DNA of 64,000 nt from Quillaja saponaria (Eukaryota; Streptophyta; Magnoliopsida; Fabales; Quillajaceae), in assembly GCA_029379385.1 (NCBI GenBank), contig CM055608.1, positions 21,574,350-21,638,349 on the forward strand, written 5' to 3'. A program made the position numbers and the translations under genes. This document shows, piece by piece, positions 24,935 to 37,484 of the stretch; within the stretch, counting starts at the first letter, position 1, and each line of letters begins with the position of its first letter. The notes beneath the pieces are model-generated. The model was not told the origin of the DNA. It did no database searches and worked only from the letters and a program-made list of their open reading frames with translations.

Positions 24935-26835
24935 TTAAGGGTTCTAATTGTTTTGTTTGGTTTACGTCTTATTGTTCAGATGTTTTAATTGTTATATTTT
25001 CATTGTGTTTACGTACAAAATCAGAGATAATTCCACTATGCAATACCTTGTTTGAGTTTGAATCATTGATGTTATAGTATTTTTGTAATGCAGATTCGTT
25101 TTATAAAAAGTTTCTTATACATAAGAATTTGGAGATTTAGGGATGCTTCTAAGCTGTACAAAATTTTGTTTATTGTGATTGTTGCAATATGTTTAAAATT
25201 GAATTTTTTATTTACTAGTTGAAAAGTTAATTTTTTTGGAATTCAGCATAGTTATATGAACAGTTGCAAAACTAAACCTAGCTCACACTAACCTAAATGC
25301 CAATCCATTAACTGAGAACCATATATTATCATGATTTACTATTTGAAGAATAGTTTGAATCAATTGTTTGGTTTTCCTTTTCTTCTTTTAATATGATGAA
25401 GAGAAAAGAAAAATGATACAAGATCAAGCTTTCTAATGTGAAACCAATGAGAATTAGAGTTCTTGCTTTATCCTTCTTAGTAATGCTCATAAATGTGTAC
25501 AACGAAATAGGAGGTTTAAGTCTTTTTGGCCTTATTGTGTCATCTTACCAATTTTGCTAGAAATTCTTTTGCAAACTGTCAACCACACTATTTTATGTCA
25601 CTAGACTCATATTGTGTCCTCTTTAAATTTTCCATATACACTCTTTAAAGTTACCTCCTCAAATTATTCGATTTTTAATCTTAGAAGAAAACTAGATAAA
25701 CTATTTGTTGGAATTCTAATAAATGAGATTCTTTTATATATAGACTACATAATTTAGCCACTATGAATGGTACAAGTCCCTGTTATATTTATATAGTTTT
25801 TATCTCTAGTATGTATATTCATTGGCAGTTTCAAAAGAGTAAACTTGGGTCCACTAAAAATTTAACAAACTTTGCATGATTGTTTTAGTTAAAAGATGAC
25901 TTTTCTATGATATTTGAATAATAGACCCCTGAGATCTTACTTTAAAGCCTACTTTGATTTAATTACCCTATATTGGTTCTAATATTTAAAAAAAAATTGT
26001 TATTTACTGACATGTGATTGCATTAAATGTTAATGAGAGCTAACTACATAAAGAAAGTTCGAGAATTAAATTTTCAGAAGTTGAATTTGTTTTATGTCAA
26101 TTAGGTGGTGATTTTGTGGGTTTGTTTGCATGCTTTAACATGGGTGATAGGGCAAGGTTAAAAAACAATGGTGATATTTGGAGGTTAAAACTAGAAATTG
26201 AAGGGTTTAATTATGACAAAACAAAGGTTGGAAATAGAACCCTGCCCTATCACCCTTGTTATGCACAAAGTGAGAAATAAGAGAAGAAAAAGAAAATATG
26301 TTTGTTTGTGTGTATGACATAGAATAGATAGATCATTCAATGAAATATGCATGTAGTAAAGTAGTTTTGTACATTTTAAATTTTGTAATGAGGAGTCAAG
26401 TAGTTTTACAAATTGAGGGACAGAGGGTAACTATTATTTTTCCTTTACTGATAATTAATGAATTTCGAGTAAGGTTTTTGGTATTTCACTTCAATAATAA
26501 AAGGTAGGTCGGGTCCTTTTTCTTTAGAATGTTGTATGCTTTCTGAAGTTAGATTAGAAAAAAAGTCTCGTGAATTCTATTTTGTTTCTCAAATTAGGCT
26601 CAATTTTATGTGTAATCAAGTGGATAGTAAGGAAAAGGAATAGTTTTTTTTTTTTTTTTCTTGTAATAACAAAGAGAACATACATATGCAATATAATCAT
26701 GTAAGCTGAGTACCAAACACATTGAACTGATTCTTAATGCTCAATTTACTTAAACATCAATTGAAGAATGAAATGTAAATTCCAATTATTATACCACTGC
26801 ACATTGTATGCTTAGGCTTTTGAATTTATAAAGTC
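24935..26835. other. Outer CACTA non-coding region before its gene
   Basis: AT-rich, no coding blocks recognised. It presumably holds promoter and intron sequence of the element's gene. Confidence 0.35.
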
Positions 26836-28260
26836 ATGCCTAGAGGATGTGTTACCCCCTTTCGAGGACGTTGTGGAGCTTTATCTTCGTCTATAATATC
26901 GCCATCATCTCTGTCTATAGTAACAACTTTGTCTCCATCTATAGCTACAGGTCCACCTCCATCTATATTTGTATCTCCACTTCCTAACCTATCTGACGTA
27001 GGCTCAAATAAGATCCTATTGAGCTCAGGTTCTATACCAACATGTAAGTTACAAATTTGAGAATGATTTTTCTTATTTGTTGATTTATTTATTTTATAAA
27101 AAATTTCATTGATCTTACACGTACTATTTACAGTACAACTTCAATCATCAGGATGTTAAGCTTGGGGCAGATCTTGAGCCCTGTGTGGCGGATGATGTTT
27201 TCTATAGAGGGTGACATCTCTAAATATGCCTCAGACTCACAGAGGAGGAAGAGGGGCAAGAATAATATTTTCCCTTCTTATGATAATGAGGAGGATCACT
27301 CATCCACATAGCTGGAGACAAGTAAATAATCTTCATATTTTTCTATTCAATTGTATTTATACCTTGCATTTTACTTACGTGCGTATCTTTTTGTTTATAT
27401 AGCATTCATTAGGGACAACCCCAAGGACACGAAGGTGGGCACTACCACTTTTGGTAGTGTCATGAACCACATTCCAGGTCTAATCTTCCACTATTAAAAG
27501 TTCCTTAATGATGCAAAGACCTGTTGCTATAATGATTTTACAGTAACTTTAATTATATTATTTTTTTAACTTTTAATTTTATTTTAATATGTTAAATTAC
27601 TGATAATTTGATATTGTTTTGTAATTTTTGTTGCAGCGATGCTTAAGACTCCTTTTTGAAGAGAGAGTTGCATCTCTAGTTGTGTTAAATGCATGGTAAG
27701 AAGAGGTGCACTAATGTGTTTTAGAAGCTACGTTTCAATTTGAGTCGGAAGCACCCATCAGGCCCGCTTGCTTGGAAGGAAGATTGGTGCTCAGGATCCC
27801 ACATAATTGGTGGGATTATTCACCATGCATTTGGCTTCATCAACACAACCATTCACCAGAAGGGATTGGTTAGTAATGTTTTATTCAATAAATATTAGTT
27901 ATAATTTTTATTATAATCTTTTTAAGTAATAGTGCTTTGTATTTTTTATACAGGAGAAAAAGTTGGGTCAAGAACCTACAATTATTGAAGTTTTCGACCA
28001 CACTTACAAGAGAAAGCTTGAGGATTTTGTTAACACGAAGTTGAATACTATCAGTATTAGTATTATTTGTCTATAGTTATTTTCCAATTTACATACATAA
28101 CTATTTTTCATTTGCAAAAGAAGTTTAAAGCTTCAAAGGTAACGGAGATGGGCAATTTAGCACCAACCAATAGGATAATACTGATACACTTGCTGAGTCC
28201 CATATGTGTAAGCCAGCTCTCCTCATGAATCTGGCAAGTGACAAGAAGAAAGGCCTTATC
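26836..28260 (+). pseudogene. CACTA accessory transposase gene (Transposase_24-like), broken
   Basis: Exon-like blocks are: MPRGCVTPFRGRCGALSSS from 26836, NPKDTKVGTTTFGSVMNHIP (about 27417-27475), RCLRLLFEERVASL (about 27638), LAWKEDWCSGSHIIGG then HHAFGFINTTIHQKGLV (about 27770-27868), and EKKLGQEPTIIEVFDHTYKR (about 27954-28015). The last block matches the E-LGR-PT--EVF--TH signature of plant Ptta/En-Spm transposases. Apparent introns have GT-AG ends (for example gtaatg...acag before 27954). Stops and frame changes interrupt it. A homologue on the minus strand lies at 33850-34912 in the inner CACTA, which supports exon order. The array at 28500 follows directly. Confidence 0.7.
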
Positions 28261-28499
28261 TACGACTTCAGGCTTGTATTAACACTCAGCAAGTACTGGG
28301 CAAAGTTACAGAATCCCTAGCTTTTGCCACCATTCCTTATAGTCATAGCTCATAGCTCTGCAACAACTTGTACAAGGGTACATCTATCGCCTCTGATACT
28401 GCCACCTTAACCATCTTAAGTATGTATACTTTATTTTTATTTTTTCTAATGCAAAAGTTTTAGTTTATTATAGTTTAAATGCAAAACCTTTATAGAAAC

Positions 28500-29084
28500 T
28501 TGAAAGTTTGAGTTCGAAAGGTAAAATGGTCAAATAAAAGTCTATTTCGAATTCTGGGAGTACCGACATAACCGTAAAGACGAGTAAGAATTGTAGGAAG
28601 AAACTAAAAATATATTTAGATCAACAATTAGTATATTAGGCCAAAATTGGGGTTTTAAGACAAACTTTGAAAATTTGGGTTTGGGGGACAAAATGGTCAA
28701 ATACAAGTCCATTTTGGATTCTACGAGTATCAACATGGTGCATGATCGTGGGACGAAGAAGTCTTGTAGCAAGAAATAAAAATCCATTTAGATCAATGGT
28801 TAGGATATTAGGCTAACCTTTTAGTTTTAAGGAAAAAAAAACTTTGAAAGTTTGGGCTCAGGGGAAGGGGGCAAAATGGTAAAATACAAGTCTGTTTTAA
28901 ATTCTGGAAGTACTAGCATAATTGTGGGGACGTATAAAACCTTTAGAAAGAAACATAAATCCATTTTAATTAACTGTTAAGATATTGGGCCAAGCTTTTA
29001 GTTTCAAGACAAAAACATTGGAAGTTTGGGTTCATGAGGTAAAATGTTTAAATACAAATCCTCTTCAGATTTAGGGCTATGGCG
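28500..29084 (-). repeat. CACTA-associated tandem array, about 167-bp unit, about 3.5 copies
   Basis: The marker aaaatgg/aaaatgt recurs at 28523, 28690, 28873 and 29041. Each unit also contains aagtttgggtt, aaatacaagtc, ttctgggagtac, cgtgggga and atccatttagatcaa. The units are the reverse complement of those at 32572-33345. The array is cut at its right end by the Athila insertion. Confidence 0.85.
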
Positions 29085-29372
29085 TATATCATGAGGCCCT
29101 TCTCCTAATTTTAGTGTTGCGGTGCAAGAAAGCATGGCCTCGGTGCTAACCCAAGTCCTAGTCCAAATTAAGGGTTTTAAAGTCTATTTAAAGAAAATAG
29201 CTTAGGTATTCAATACACGCAAGTTAGTTAAGAAGTTCTAGAGATTAAAAGGAGATAAGAGTGCAAGGAGGAAGATGAGCTTGGATAATTGAAGATTGAA
29301 GCCTTACAACCTATTGATTTTCTATCATTCTACTTTTTACTTTTCTTTCTATCTTTATTAAAGTCTATAACA
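29085..29372 (+). repeat. 5' LTR of the Athila element, truncated and internally deleted
   Basis: Matches 39505-39770 of the 3' LTR (aggcccttctcc, taaagcctatttaaaga-like, ttcaatacac, gattttctatcattctac). It then jumps to the LTR end (taaagtctataaca). The start of the LTR and about 700 bp of its middle are absent. Confidence 0.8.
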
Positions 29373-29378
29373 AGTTTT

Positions 29379-29395
29379 TGGCATTGTTGCTGGGA
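29379..29395 (+). other. Primer-binding site of the Athila element
   Basis: tggcattgttgctggga matches the Athila-type PBS TGGCGCCGTTGCCGGGGA with a few transitions. It lies 6 bp after the LTR end. The same motif occurs after the LTR at 43053-44452. Confidence 0.8.
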
Positions 29396-29479
29396 AATTA
29401 TTCTAATATTTGTTAATATTAATACCATCCAATTCTAGTTTTAATTCAAACTTTCTTTTTGGTTTATTTTTCAGGTACT

Positions 29480-30890
29480 ATTGATTATGCATGTGACGAA
29501 TTTGAAGCTTTGAGCCTTTCACTCTCGAGATCGATAGTGCATATTGAAGACTTAGGAAGGAAAAGTCAAATGCATCATATCAAAAGCTAGCAGTTGTTGG
29601 AGATAAAGAACCTAATTCTTTACAGGACTATGTAGTCCTTCTTATTTAAGGCCTCTATTCAAGCATTCAAAGGCATGACGATCCAACACCTACATTTAAA
29701 GCTTTTTAGAGCTTTACGACACTTTCAAGCTCAATAGGGTTTCAGATGATGCAATAAGGTTGTGCCTCTTTCTTTTCTCTCTCCGAGATAAGGCATGCCC
29801 CTGCACTCAAAAGATGGAAGATGAAGGGTAAGAAGGCCTTGCCATAAGCCATAAAAAGAAAAGTGGAAGTCTTTGCGACGTCGGCTCCATACCCTATTTT
29901 CTTATCCAACCCATCATTTATTGAGAAAAATGTACAACCACTATAGAGCTAGTTGGCAGCATTCCCACCTAACTCCATTACAACATGGGAAGGCTTTGCC
30001 TAAAAATTCTTAGCAAAGTTCTTTCTATCGGCCAAAACAACCAAATTGCTAAATGAAATCACTTCATTCATGTAATTGGATTTAGTCTCCCCATATGAAG
30101 CTTGGAAAAGGTTTAAGGAGCTGTTTTGAAGATGCCTTTACCATGTTATACTATAGTGGCTACAAGTTCAAATTTTCTATAATGGTTTGGTGAATCAAAC
30201 AATAATTGATATGACAGCTAGAGAAGCATTAATGCGGAAGTCCATTGATGAAGCCTTCAAGCTATTGGAAGAGATGGGCCTTCATCAATTATTAATGGCC
30301 TTTCTAAAGGTTGCCAACTCGAAGAGAAGCTAAAGTTCATGAGTTGGATGCCACTAGTACATTGACTGCACATGTGGTTGTCTTATCAAAGAAGATTAAC
30401 ACTTTTGGAGTTCAACCAATCAAAAGCTGAGTTATGGCTTGCGAGATTTGTGAGGATGAACATGCAAGTAATTTGTGCCCAAACAACATTGAAGCAGCAA
30501 ATTTTGTTGGAAGTTCTAATTGGCAACCGAACAACAACCCTTACTCTAACAACTATAATCTGGGGTGGATAAACCACCCAAAATTTTCTTGGAGCATTCA
30601 AGGGTCATCCCGTGAAGCAAAACCCACTTATCCACCTAGTTTTAAAGCAAAACAAAGAATGCCAACACTAGAAAAGAAGCCAACCATGGAAGGCATGTTC
30701 ATGCAATACAAGTCTAAAATGGACCTTGTCATTCAAAGTAAAGCTGCAATACTTAGAACCCTTGAGACTTAAATAGGCCAAGTGGCCAATTCTTTTACAA
30801 GCCATCCTCAAGATGTTTTACTTAGTGATATCGATCCAAATCTAAGAAGGGGGGATGGAGCATTGCTAAGCTATCACTTTAGGGGGTGGT
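29480..30890 (+). pseudogene. Athila gag, broken
   Basis: Recognisable blocks spread over changing frames: MTAREALMRKSIDEAFKLLE-like (30208-30270), SSIINGLSKGCQLEEKLKF (about 30282-30340), CEICEDEHASNLCPNN (30437-30485, a retained zinc-finger-like Cys/His motif), FVGSSNWQPNNNPYSNNYNL, GWINHPKFSW (about 30502-30590), and MQYKSKMDLVIQSKAAILR with LETQIGQVANSF-like sequence (about 30703-30800). A serine/proline-rich spacer follows. The order and wording match Athila gag. Several in-frame stops. Confidence 0.88.
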
Positions 30891-31017
30891 AAAAAGTTAG
30901 AAGAACCTCTTAAGTAAGTTGAGTTTCTAAACAAGCAAGTTGAGGAAAAGATTATGTGTGACAAGAAGGAGGCTCGAGCTCATAAGAAAAACACTTTTAC
31001 AAACCCGCCTCTACATT

Positions 31018-31790
31018 TTCCTTAATGCTTACAAAAGCCGAAACTTGACATACAATTCAAGAAATTTCTGATGGTATTTAAGAAGCTTCATATTAATATT
31101 CCTTTTGCCAAAACTCTAGTACGAATGCCTAGTTACATCAAGTTTATGAAGGACATCTTGTCTAAAAAGTGGAGGATAGAGGATCCTAAAACGCTTTCCT
31201 TGACCGAAGAGTGTAGTGCTATCCTCTAAAAGAAACTAACTCCAAAACTCAAAAATCTAGGTAGTTTCAACATTCCAATTTCTATAAGCACTACATTTTA
31301 TGGTAAAACTTTATGTGAGTAAGCTTGATGCCCTTCTCAATATTCGAAAGCTTGGACCTAAAAAGGGGAAAATCAAGCCTACCAAGGTGATCTTATGACT
31401 TATAGACCGGTCTTAGACTTGAAGATGTCCTAGTCAATGTCAGTAAGCTTTTATTTCCAGTTGATTTTCTCAACCTTAACATAGAAGAAGACAAGGAAAT
31501 TCCCATAATATTAGGAAGATCGTTCCTAGCTACTAGTAGAAATCTCATAGATAGGCAAAAAAGAGAACATACTATGGGAGTTCAAGACCAAAAAGTGAAG
31601 TTCAATATCTTCAAGGCTATGAAGTTTTCTTCTGAATCCAAAGAGTGTTACGCAATTGAGGTGGTGCATGTAGCCACCAATGAAGGAGTTCAAGAGTTGA
31701 GTATTCTTCTTGTTACATCCTTATCTTTAAAGCAACTATCAATAGCTAGGAGTTGCCTTTTAAGACTAGAAGCTTAATTAAAAGCGAAGT
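31018..31790 (+). pseudogene. Athila protease region, broken
   Basis: Reads KKLHINIPFAKTLVRMPSYI, KFMKDILSKKWRIEDPKTLS, LTEECSAIL, then a damaged protease core, then [18 protein letters not shown] and KECYAIEVV (31578-31660). The block order is typical of Athila between gag and RT. The protease Asp motif (LGASINLM in relatives) lies in a damaged stretch (31320-31350) and is not readable. Sequence similarity ends about 31830, where the CACTA sequence begins. Confidence 0.85.
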
Positions 31791-32571
31791 CATCAAGTGG
31801 TTGGATGAATTCAAGAGGAAGATCATATTATAAGGAAAAGCATTATCTCCACAGATACTTATCTATGTCTGCATGCAGACGCAGTAATCATAGACTCGGG
31901 TAAAGTTTTTTGCATCTAAATAGACAAAGAACTTATCTGTGTCGGTACATTTGCTTCTGTACATCTACGTCTGTAACACAAATGCAAAACTTAGCTGTAG
32001 GTAACTAGGTGGTACCACGTATCAGTGTTTATAACACATGCTAAAACTTAAACACAAATATACTATGTCTGCATGGCAAACGTTGAAAAACAGATGGAGA
32101 TTATTTGCTTCTATGTCTTGCAAACGCAATAAACACAAACACAGATGAATAAAGTTTTTTAATTATTTTATTTATTTTTTATTTTTATAAATGTAACTAT
32201 TTGCTTCAAAAGATTATTTTTTTTTTTATTTAAATCCAAATTTTAAATAAATATACTAAATTAATAAACAAAATCATCAATCGTAATAATATTATTACAA
32301 TAAGTAATAAATGAAAGTAAAATAAATAAATCTAAATATTGGTCTTAACATCTCCAAATCCTAAGTCATCGTGATCATCTCTAGCTTTTTGTTAGTCTGG
32401 TTAAAGTGTGAAGGCTCAGATGTAGGAGGTAGAGCCTGAAATAATCACAATAAATATGTTATAAGTTATATACACTTATAAATTAATATGCATATAAGTT
32501 AAAACTCTAATTAATTAATTTTGACAAATTAAGCAAAATTTTTAATATTTTATTTTATTTTCGTTGTTCCT

Positions 32572-33345
32572 ACAGGTCTTATTCATCCCTACGGTTGTGC
32601 CGGTACTCCCAGAATCCTAAACAGACTAGTCTTTGACCGTTTTGCCTCCAAACCCAAACTTGTCAAGTTTTTGCCTTGAAACTCAATTTTTGTCCTAAAA
32701 TCCTAACCGTTGATTCAAATGGATTTTTGACTTTTCCTACAATTCTTATTCATCCTCACGATTGTGCCGGTACTCCTAGAATCTTAAACGGACTAGCTTT
32801 TGACCATTTTGGCCCCCAAAACAAAACTTGGTTAGTTTTTACCTTAAAACTCAAATTTTGTCCTAAAATCCTAACCATTGATCCAAATGGATTTTTGACT
32901 TTTCCTATAGTCTTATTCTTCCCCCGATTATGCCGGTTCTTGGAATCCTAAATGGACTAGTTTTTTACCATTTTGCCTTCGAAACCAAACTTGGCAAGTT
33001 TTTGCCTTGAAACTCAAATTTTGTCATGAAATCTTAACCATTGATCCAAATAGACTTTTGACCTTTCCTACAAGTCTTATTCATCCTAACAGCGTTCCGG
33101 TACTCCCAGAATCCTAGATGGATTAGTTTTTGACTATTTTGCTCCCCGAAACCAAATTTAGCAAGTTTTTGCCTTGAAATTCAAATTTTATCCCCTAAAA
33201 TCCTAACCGTTTATCCAAATGGATTTCTAACTTTTCTTACAAGTTTGATTCATCCTAAATATCATTCTGATACTCCAAGAATCCTAAAACGGACTAGCTT
33301 TTTCCTGTTTTGTCCCTGGAAACAAAACTTGTCAAGTTTTTTACA
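32572..33345 (+). repeat. CACTA-associated tandem array, about 167-bp unit, about 4.6 copies
   Basis: The marker cttattcatc (or a near match) starts at 32578, 32745, 32912, 33076 and about 33244, so the period is 164-168 bp. Units read: ctacaagtcttattcatcc, then ccggtactcccagaatcc, then aaacggactag, then aaattttgtcctaaaatcc, then gatccaaatggatttttgac. Inverted relative to 28500-29084. Confidence 0.9.
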
Positions 33346-33849
33346 TTTAAATAAAAATAAACTAAAATTTTAGCATTATGAAAATGAATTTAAATAATAC
33401 GTGCCGAAGATGGTTGAGATGACAGTGTCGGAGGTGGTGGATGTACCCTAGCTCTCTCTTATTTAACTCTTGTACAAGCTTCAACTACTCTAGAATGAAT
33501 CCCATAGGAGATAGAGATGTAGCAGAAGTCGTAGTGGAGCTATAAGCAGCGTTGGCAGAAGCTGCGGACCCCGCGACTTCACCCAGTACTTGCTGGGAGT
33601 TAATACAACCCTGAAGCCATAGATGAGTCCCTTCTTCTTGTCGTCCGCTAGCCTCACAAAAAGAGGTGGATACTCACGGAGGTCTCAACAGGTGTAACAG
33701 GTGTATTAGCACTATCTTGCTACCTGGTGCTAGATTGCCTTAGCTCCCTCGCCTTTAACGACTTAAACTTGTCTTGTAAATGATGACAAGTTATATACAT
33801 AAAAAAAATTAACAACTATGTAAAACAAAAAATGTTGACTCATACTTAT

Positions 33850-34912
33850 ACTAGTGGTCTTCGACTTTTATGTCAACGAAGTCACCGGACTTTCTCTTGT
33901 GAATACGGTCAAAATCCTCAATAATTGTAAGTTATCAACCCAACTTTTACACATATACAAAAATTTTAAAACAAGATTAGTTAAAAATAACTCGACTCTG
34001 GTGAACAGCTATGTTGATGAAGCCAAAAGCATGGTGGATATGCTTATCACCCGCTCGCCTATTCACGACCATCATCAGGGAGTGCCTCTGGAAGTCAAGT
34101 CTCACTTGCTCATCATACAAGGACTCCCACCAATTCTTTGAGATCCAATCTGGGCGCCCATCCTCCTTCCAAAGGAGTGGGCTCAATGGCTGCTTCCTCT
34201 TTATGTCCGCATGCAGCTTCTGAAATACATGCTACATCTTTTCATGACTACTGCATCAAACACAGCCCAAGATGCAGTTCTCTCCTCGGGGACTACCCTA
34301 TACCATCTCTATAGCATAAATTAAAAAAGAAAAGTATGTTGTCAATAATCTAACAACATATTAAAATGAAATTGAAACGTAAACAATAATAAAATTGAAC
34401 TTACCATAAAATCATTACAGCATAAGGTCTTGCTGTCTCCAAGAACTTATGGTACTGGAAAAGCAAACCTAGAAGGTGCTTCACTATTATACTAGAAATG
34501 GTAGTCGCCACCTTCATGTTCTTAGGGTCATCCCCAATGAATGCTCTACAATAGAAACCAAAAAACAAAAAAAGAATGAACTTTAGTAAATTACTAGTTA
34601 AGTAGTGTAAGAATAATGAAATTCATAAAAATTTAAAAAATATATCAAAGTTTGAAATTGTAACTTACAGGTCGATGTAGATCCTGAGCTCGATGGGATC
34701 TAATCTGAGCCTATGTCAGAAAGGTCCTGAACCTACTCTGAGGATAGAGCAAGTAGTGAAACATTAGGAGGTGGAGCTCTAACTGTAAAGGAAGGTGGAG
34801 ACTGTACTAAAGTTACAGTCGTAGAGGGAATTGGTGTAGCCAATGCGGTGGACGAAGACAATGAAGCTCTAGGACGTCCTCAAAGGGGGGTACGACATCC
34901 TTTAGGCATGAC
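33850..34912 (-). pseudogene. Inner CACTA accessory transposase gene (Transposase_24-like), broken
   Basis: Minus-strand blocks: MPKGCRTPL then a stop and GRPRASLSSS (34912 downward), FIGDDPKNMKVATTISSIIV and KHLLGLLF (about 34545-34460), PLLWKEDGRPDWISKNWWES (about 34180-34120), then NRRAGDKHIHHAFGFINIAV (about 34056-33995), and EDFDRIHKRKSGDFVD (about 33920-33870). The WKED...RPDWI...W signature and exon order match plant Ptta/En-Spm transposases and the copy at 26836. Stops and frame changes break it. Confidence 0.7.
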
Positions 34913-34919
34913 TATGTAA

Positions 34920-37240
34920 TAACAAGATAGAAAATTATAAGTCATTTTCATCTGCCAAAGCATCTTAAGCAAAAAGCATAATCTAAAAACTAGGCACAAA
35001 AGCTTAAAAGTCAATAGAAATACTAATAACTTTAGTAGCATGTTAGCACTCAAATAGAAAAACAATGAAAAAATTGACTAATTCACAATCATAGGTATCC
35101 CCTAGAAATCTAATTATCATTGCCAATGAATTATGTTTATGACCAATTACTTATCCAAAAAACAAAAGGCATTTCTATAATTTAACCATTCAGTCAAATT
35201 CTACTTGGAATAATCTTTCAAGATAATGGATTTACAATTAATAAAATGGCATTTTTCAAAAACAAACAAAGATAAAGAATCAAATAAGATCTAAATCATC
35301 AAATTTCTTCCATTTCCAATTTTCTAATTTCCAAAGATTACACTTCCAGTATCTTTTTCACTTGTTGTCATTTTCTTTGAATTGCATGTTATACATAATT
35401 CCCATACAAAATCAATAAGACAGAAAAGTAAAATCCTTCAAGTCAGTTGGCAAATAATTCTCTATTGATGTCAATTAAAACTATATTATAAGCCAAGGCC
35501 TAGCAACATACAAAATGGAACTGTCCCCCAAAAATTGCAAAACAAAAACACTTAATCTATTGTGTGTAAGTTGTCTAAATTTTTTCTAACAAATGCATCG
35601 CATATGAAAACAGATTTATATTGTCCCAAAAGTTATTTGCTTTACAATAAATAGAGGTTATGATATATTTTATAGACGTATGTGCGATGCATCAATTTCA
35701 AATTACAAAATTTGCAAACCCTCTCCCACAATTGTGTACGCCTGAATTAATTTAATAAGAACTTAAAAAGACCATTAAGTATACCAAAGCAATTAATGCA
35801 ATAATGCAGACTTAGCTAATATAGCAAATATTTTAATATCCATGTAGCAGCCATCCAACCAAACAAAGGAAGTTGCAAAACTTATCCACTATACATAAGA
35901 ACCATTTTCTAGTAATGTGCACACTCAATTTCATTTTATTATCACTTAACTCAATAGTAGTTGCTAGGCTCTCTAGTACCCTGTTGAAATTTTTACTTTA
36001 TGGTGTTACTAGGTAATTTGATTGATAAGTAGAAAACTATCTAACATTTTGATTATTCTGAAATTTAATTGCTTTTGAAAGAACCACATTTTTTATAGGT
36101 TATATTGTTCGAAAAAGACAGTTACTTTCCAATATCCTGTGTTTTATTTACAATAGAAAATTTATTTTAGAAACAAAACCAAACAGCTTGAGTGTCTTTA
36201 AATGGCTCTAGTAAGTATTATATACTTAAATTAGGGTAAAATAGAAAACTATTTTAGTGTATTACGGTTTTAAAGCAAAATGACAGTGTCCACAATCGTA
36301 ATGAATGAAGATGAGTGAAGTTCAAGGGGATGTTCTGTAACTATGAACAAATACTTCATTGCTCAGTCTTTAATAACTTCATTGCATAGTCATAATGATT
36401 AATATTTGGATTTCAATCAATTCAGATATACTTCTAATTAAGTGAACTTATTTTCCTTATATTGAGAAGAATCCAGAATGTGAGACTATTCCTCCACCTA
36501 ATATGACACTAATATAACAAGAGAAGCTTGAAAACATAAATATGAACTAGTTGGTTTGTGGAAAAAACTACTTGAATATCAATATGATTCTACAACATAA
36601 CCCAAGGCCACCTAAATAACCCTATAAAGGTACTCTATAGTCATGAGAGAAACCCCACCAGTGAAGGTAAATTTGAGGTAACATCAACAAAAGCTTTTGT
36701 TTCAACTAGGCAAAAAATATTAACATAATGTGAACTAACAAACTAAAATTAGAAAAAAAATACTCTTTAAAGTCCAGTTACTCAAGTTTCCACTAAGTCA
36801 CCACAACTCAAAGCTGCTTAGGAGGTTCCTAACAGTAGGAAAATCTAAAGCATCAAGCAGAAAAAGAAACCACAAGCACAGAATCCAATCCAAAGAGAAT
36901 CAAACGAATAATAAACAACATAATGAACAAGTTCAAGAAAATAAAAATCATTTACTTGGGAGTGGACGAATTCTAGATTTTCAATAAATTCTAGATCAAG
37001 GAATTATGAAGAAGACAATTGATTTGCAAAGAAGAAATGGCATATTTGCGATGTTAAGAGACTGATCTGAAGGGAAAAAATATCTATTACAAAGAAAAAA
37101 GGCAGAAGAAGAAAGAAAATTCTAGGGCTAGGTTTAAATTTAAGGGAAAATATATGTGTCTACCATACTAGACTCAAGTACAATAAGTGGCAGGCACAGA
37201 AACACATATTTTAAAGAAAATAATATTTTACACATGCATC
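34920..37240. other. Inner CACTA non-coding region
   Basis: AT-rich sequence between the gene start and the right subterminal region. No coding block recognised. Confidence 0.4.
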
Positions 37241-37484
37241 TTCAAATGCAAATGCAGATAAGAAAAATAGAAAATGCAGGAAAACCCGTGAAAAATGGTA
37301 CCTACACTAATAAATGTGTCTGCAAAATCACATTTGCGTCTATGTTTAATTTTTTTATTCAACTTTTCTACTTCCGCAATTGTCCAAGTGTAAATATATA
37401 AAATGCAGCAGATAGTTATTATCAATGCCTGCGCATTTTGAGTCTGCCAACACACAGAGGCAATTATGGTAATTTCTTGTAGTG

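Larger units (their letters stand above)
31836..37484 (-). mobile_element. CACTA/En-Spm element (inner), inserted in Athila
   Basis: The right end, on the minus strand, is CACTACAAGAAATTACCATA at 37484. The left end near 31836 begins attatctccacagatac and lacks a clean CACTA start, so its terminal about 10 bp are mutated or lost. Both subterminal regions carry repeats with tctgcat, acgtctgtaacac, gtctgcatg and caaacgcaata words. The gene is on the minus strand (34912 to 33850), followed by the tandem array (33345 to 32572), the same gene-then-array order as in the outer element but inverted. Athila sequence lies on both sides. Confidence 0.72.

Noticed and set aside
32572..33345. Centromeric satellite
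   Set aside because: The unit length fits, but only a few copies are present and each array lies at a fixed place within a CACTA element, so element-borne repeats explain it better.
28500..33345. CRISPR-like array
   Set aside because: Units are contiguous, about 167 bp, diverged, and without distinct spacers; this is a plant nuclear sequence.
34011..34223. Plus-strand open frames over the inner CACTA gene
   Set aside because: Antisense to the minus-strand frame carrying the WKED...RPDWI transposase signature.
22471..37484. Pairing of the left CACTA end at 22471 with the right end at 37484 as one element
   Set aside because: The termini are similar, but the 3-bp flanks differ (TAA and TTA), and Athila sequence on both sides of 31836-37484 fits an inner element better. 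The 22471/40671 pair has matching TAA flanks. A TTAA reading of the flanks keeps this alternative open.
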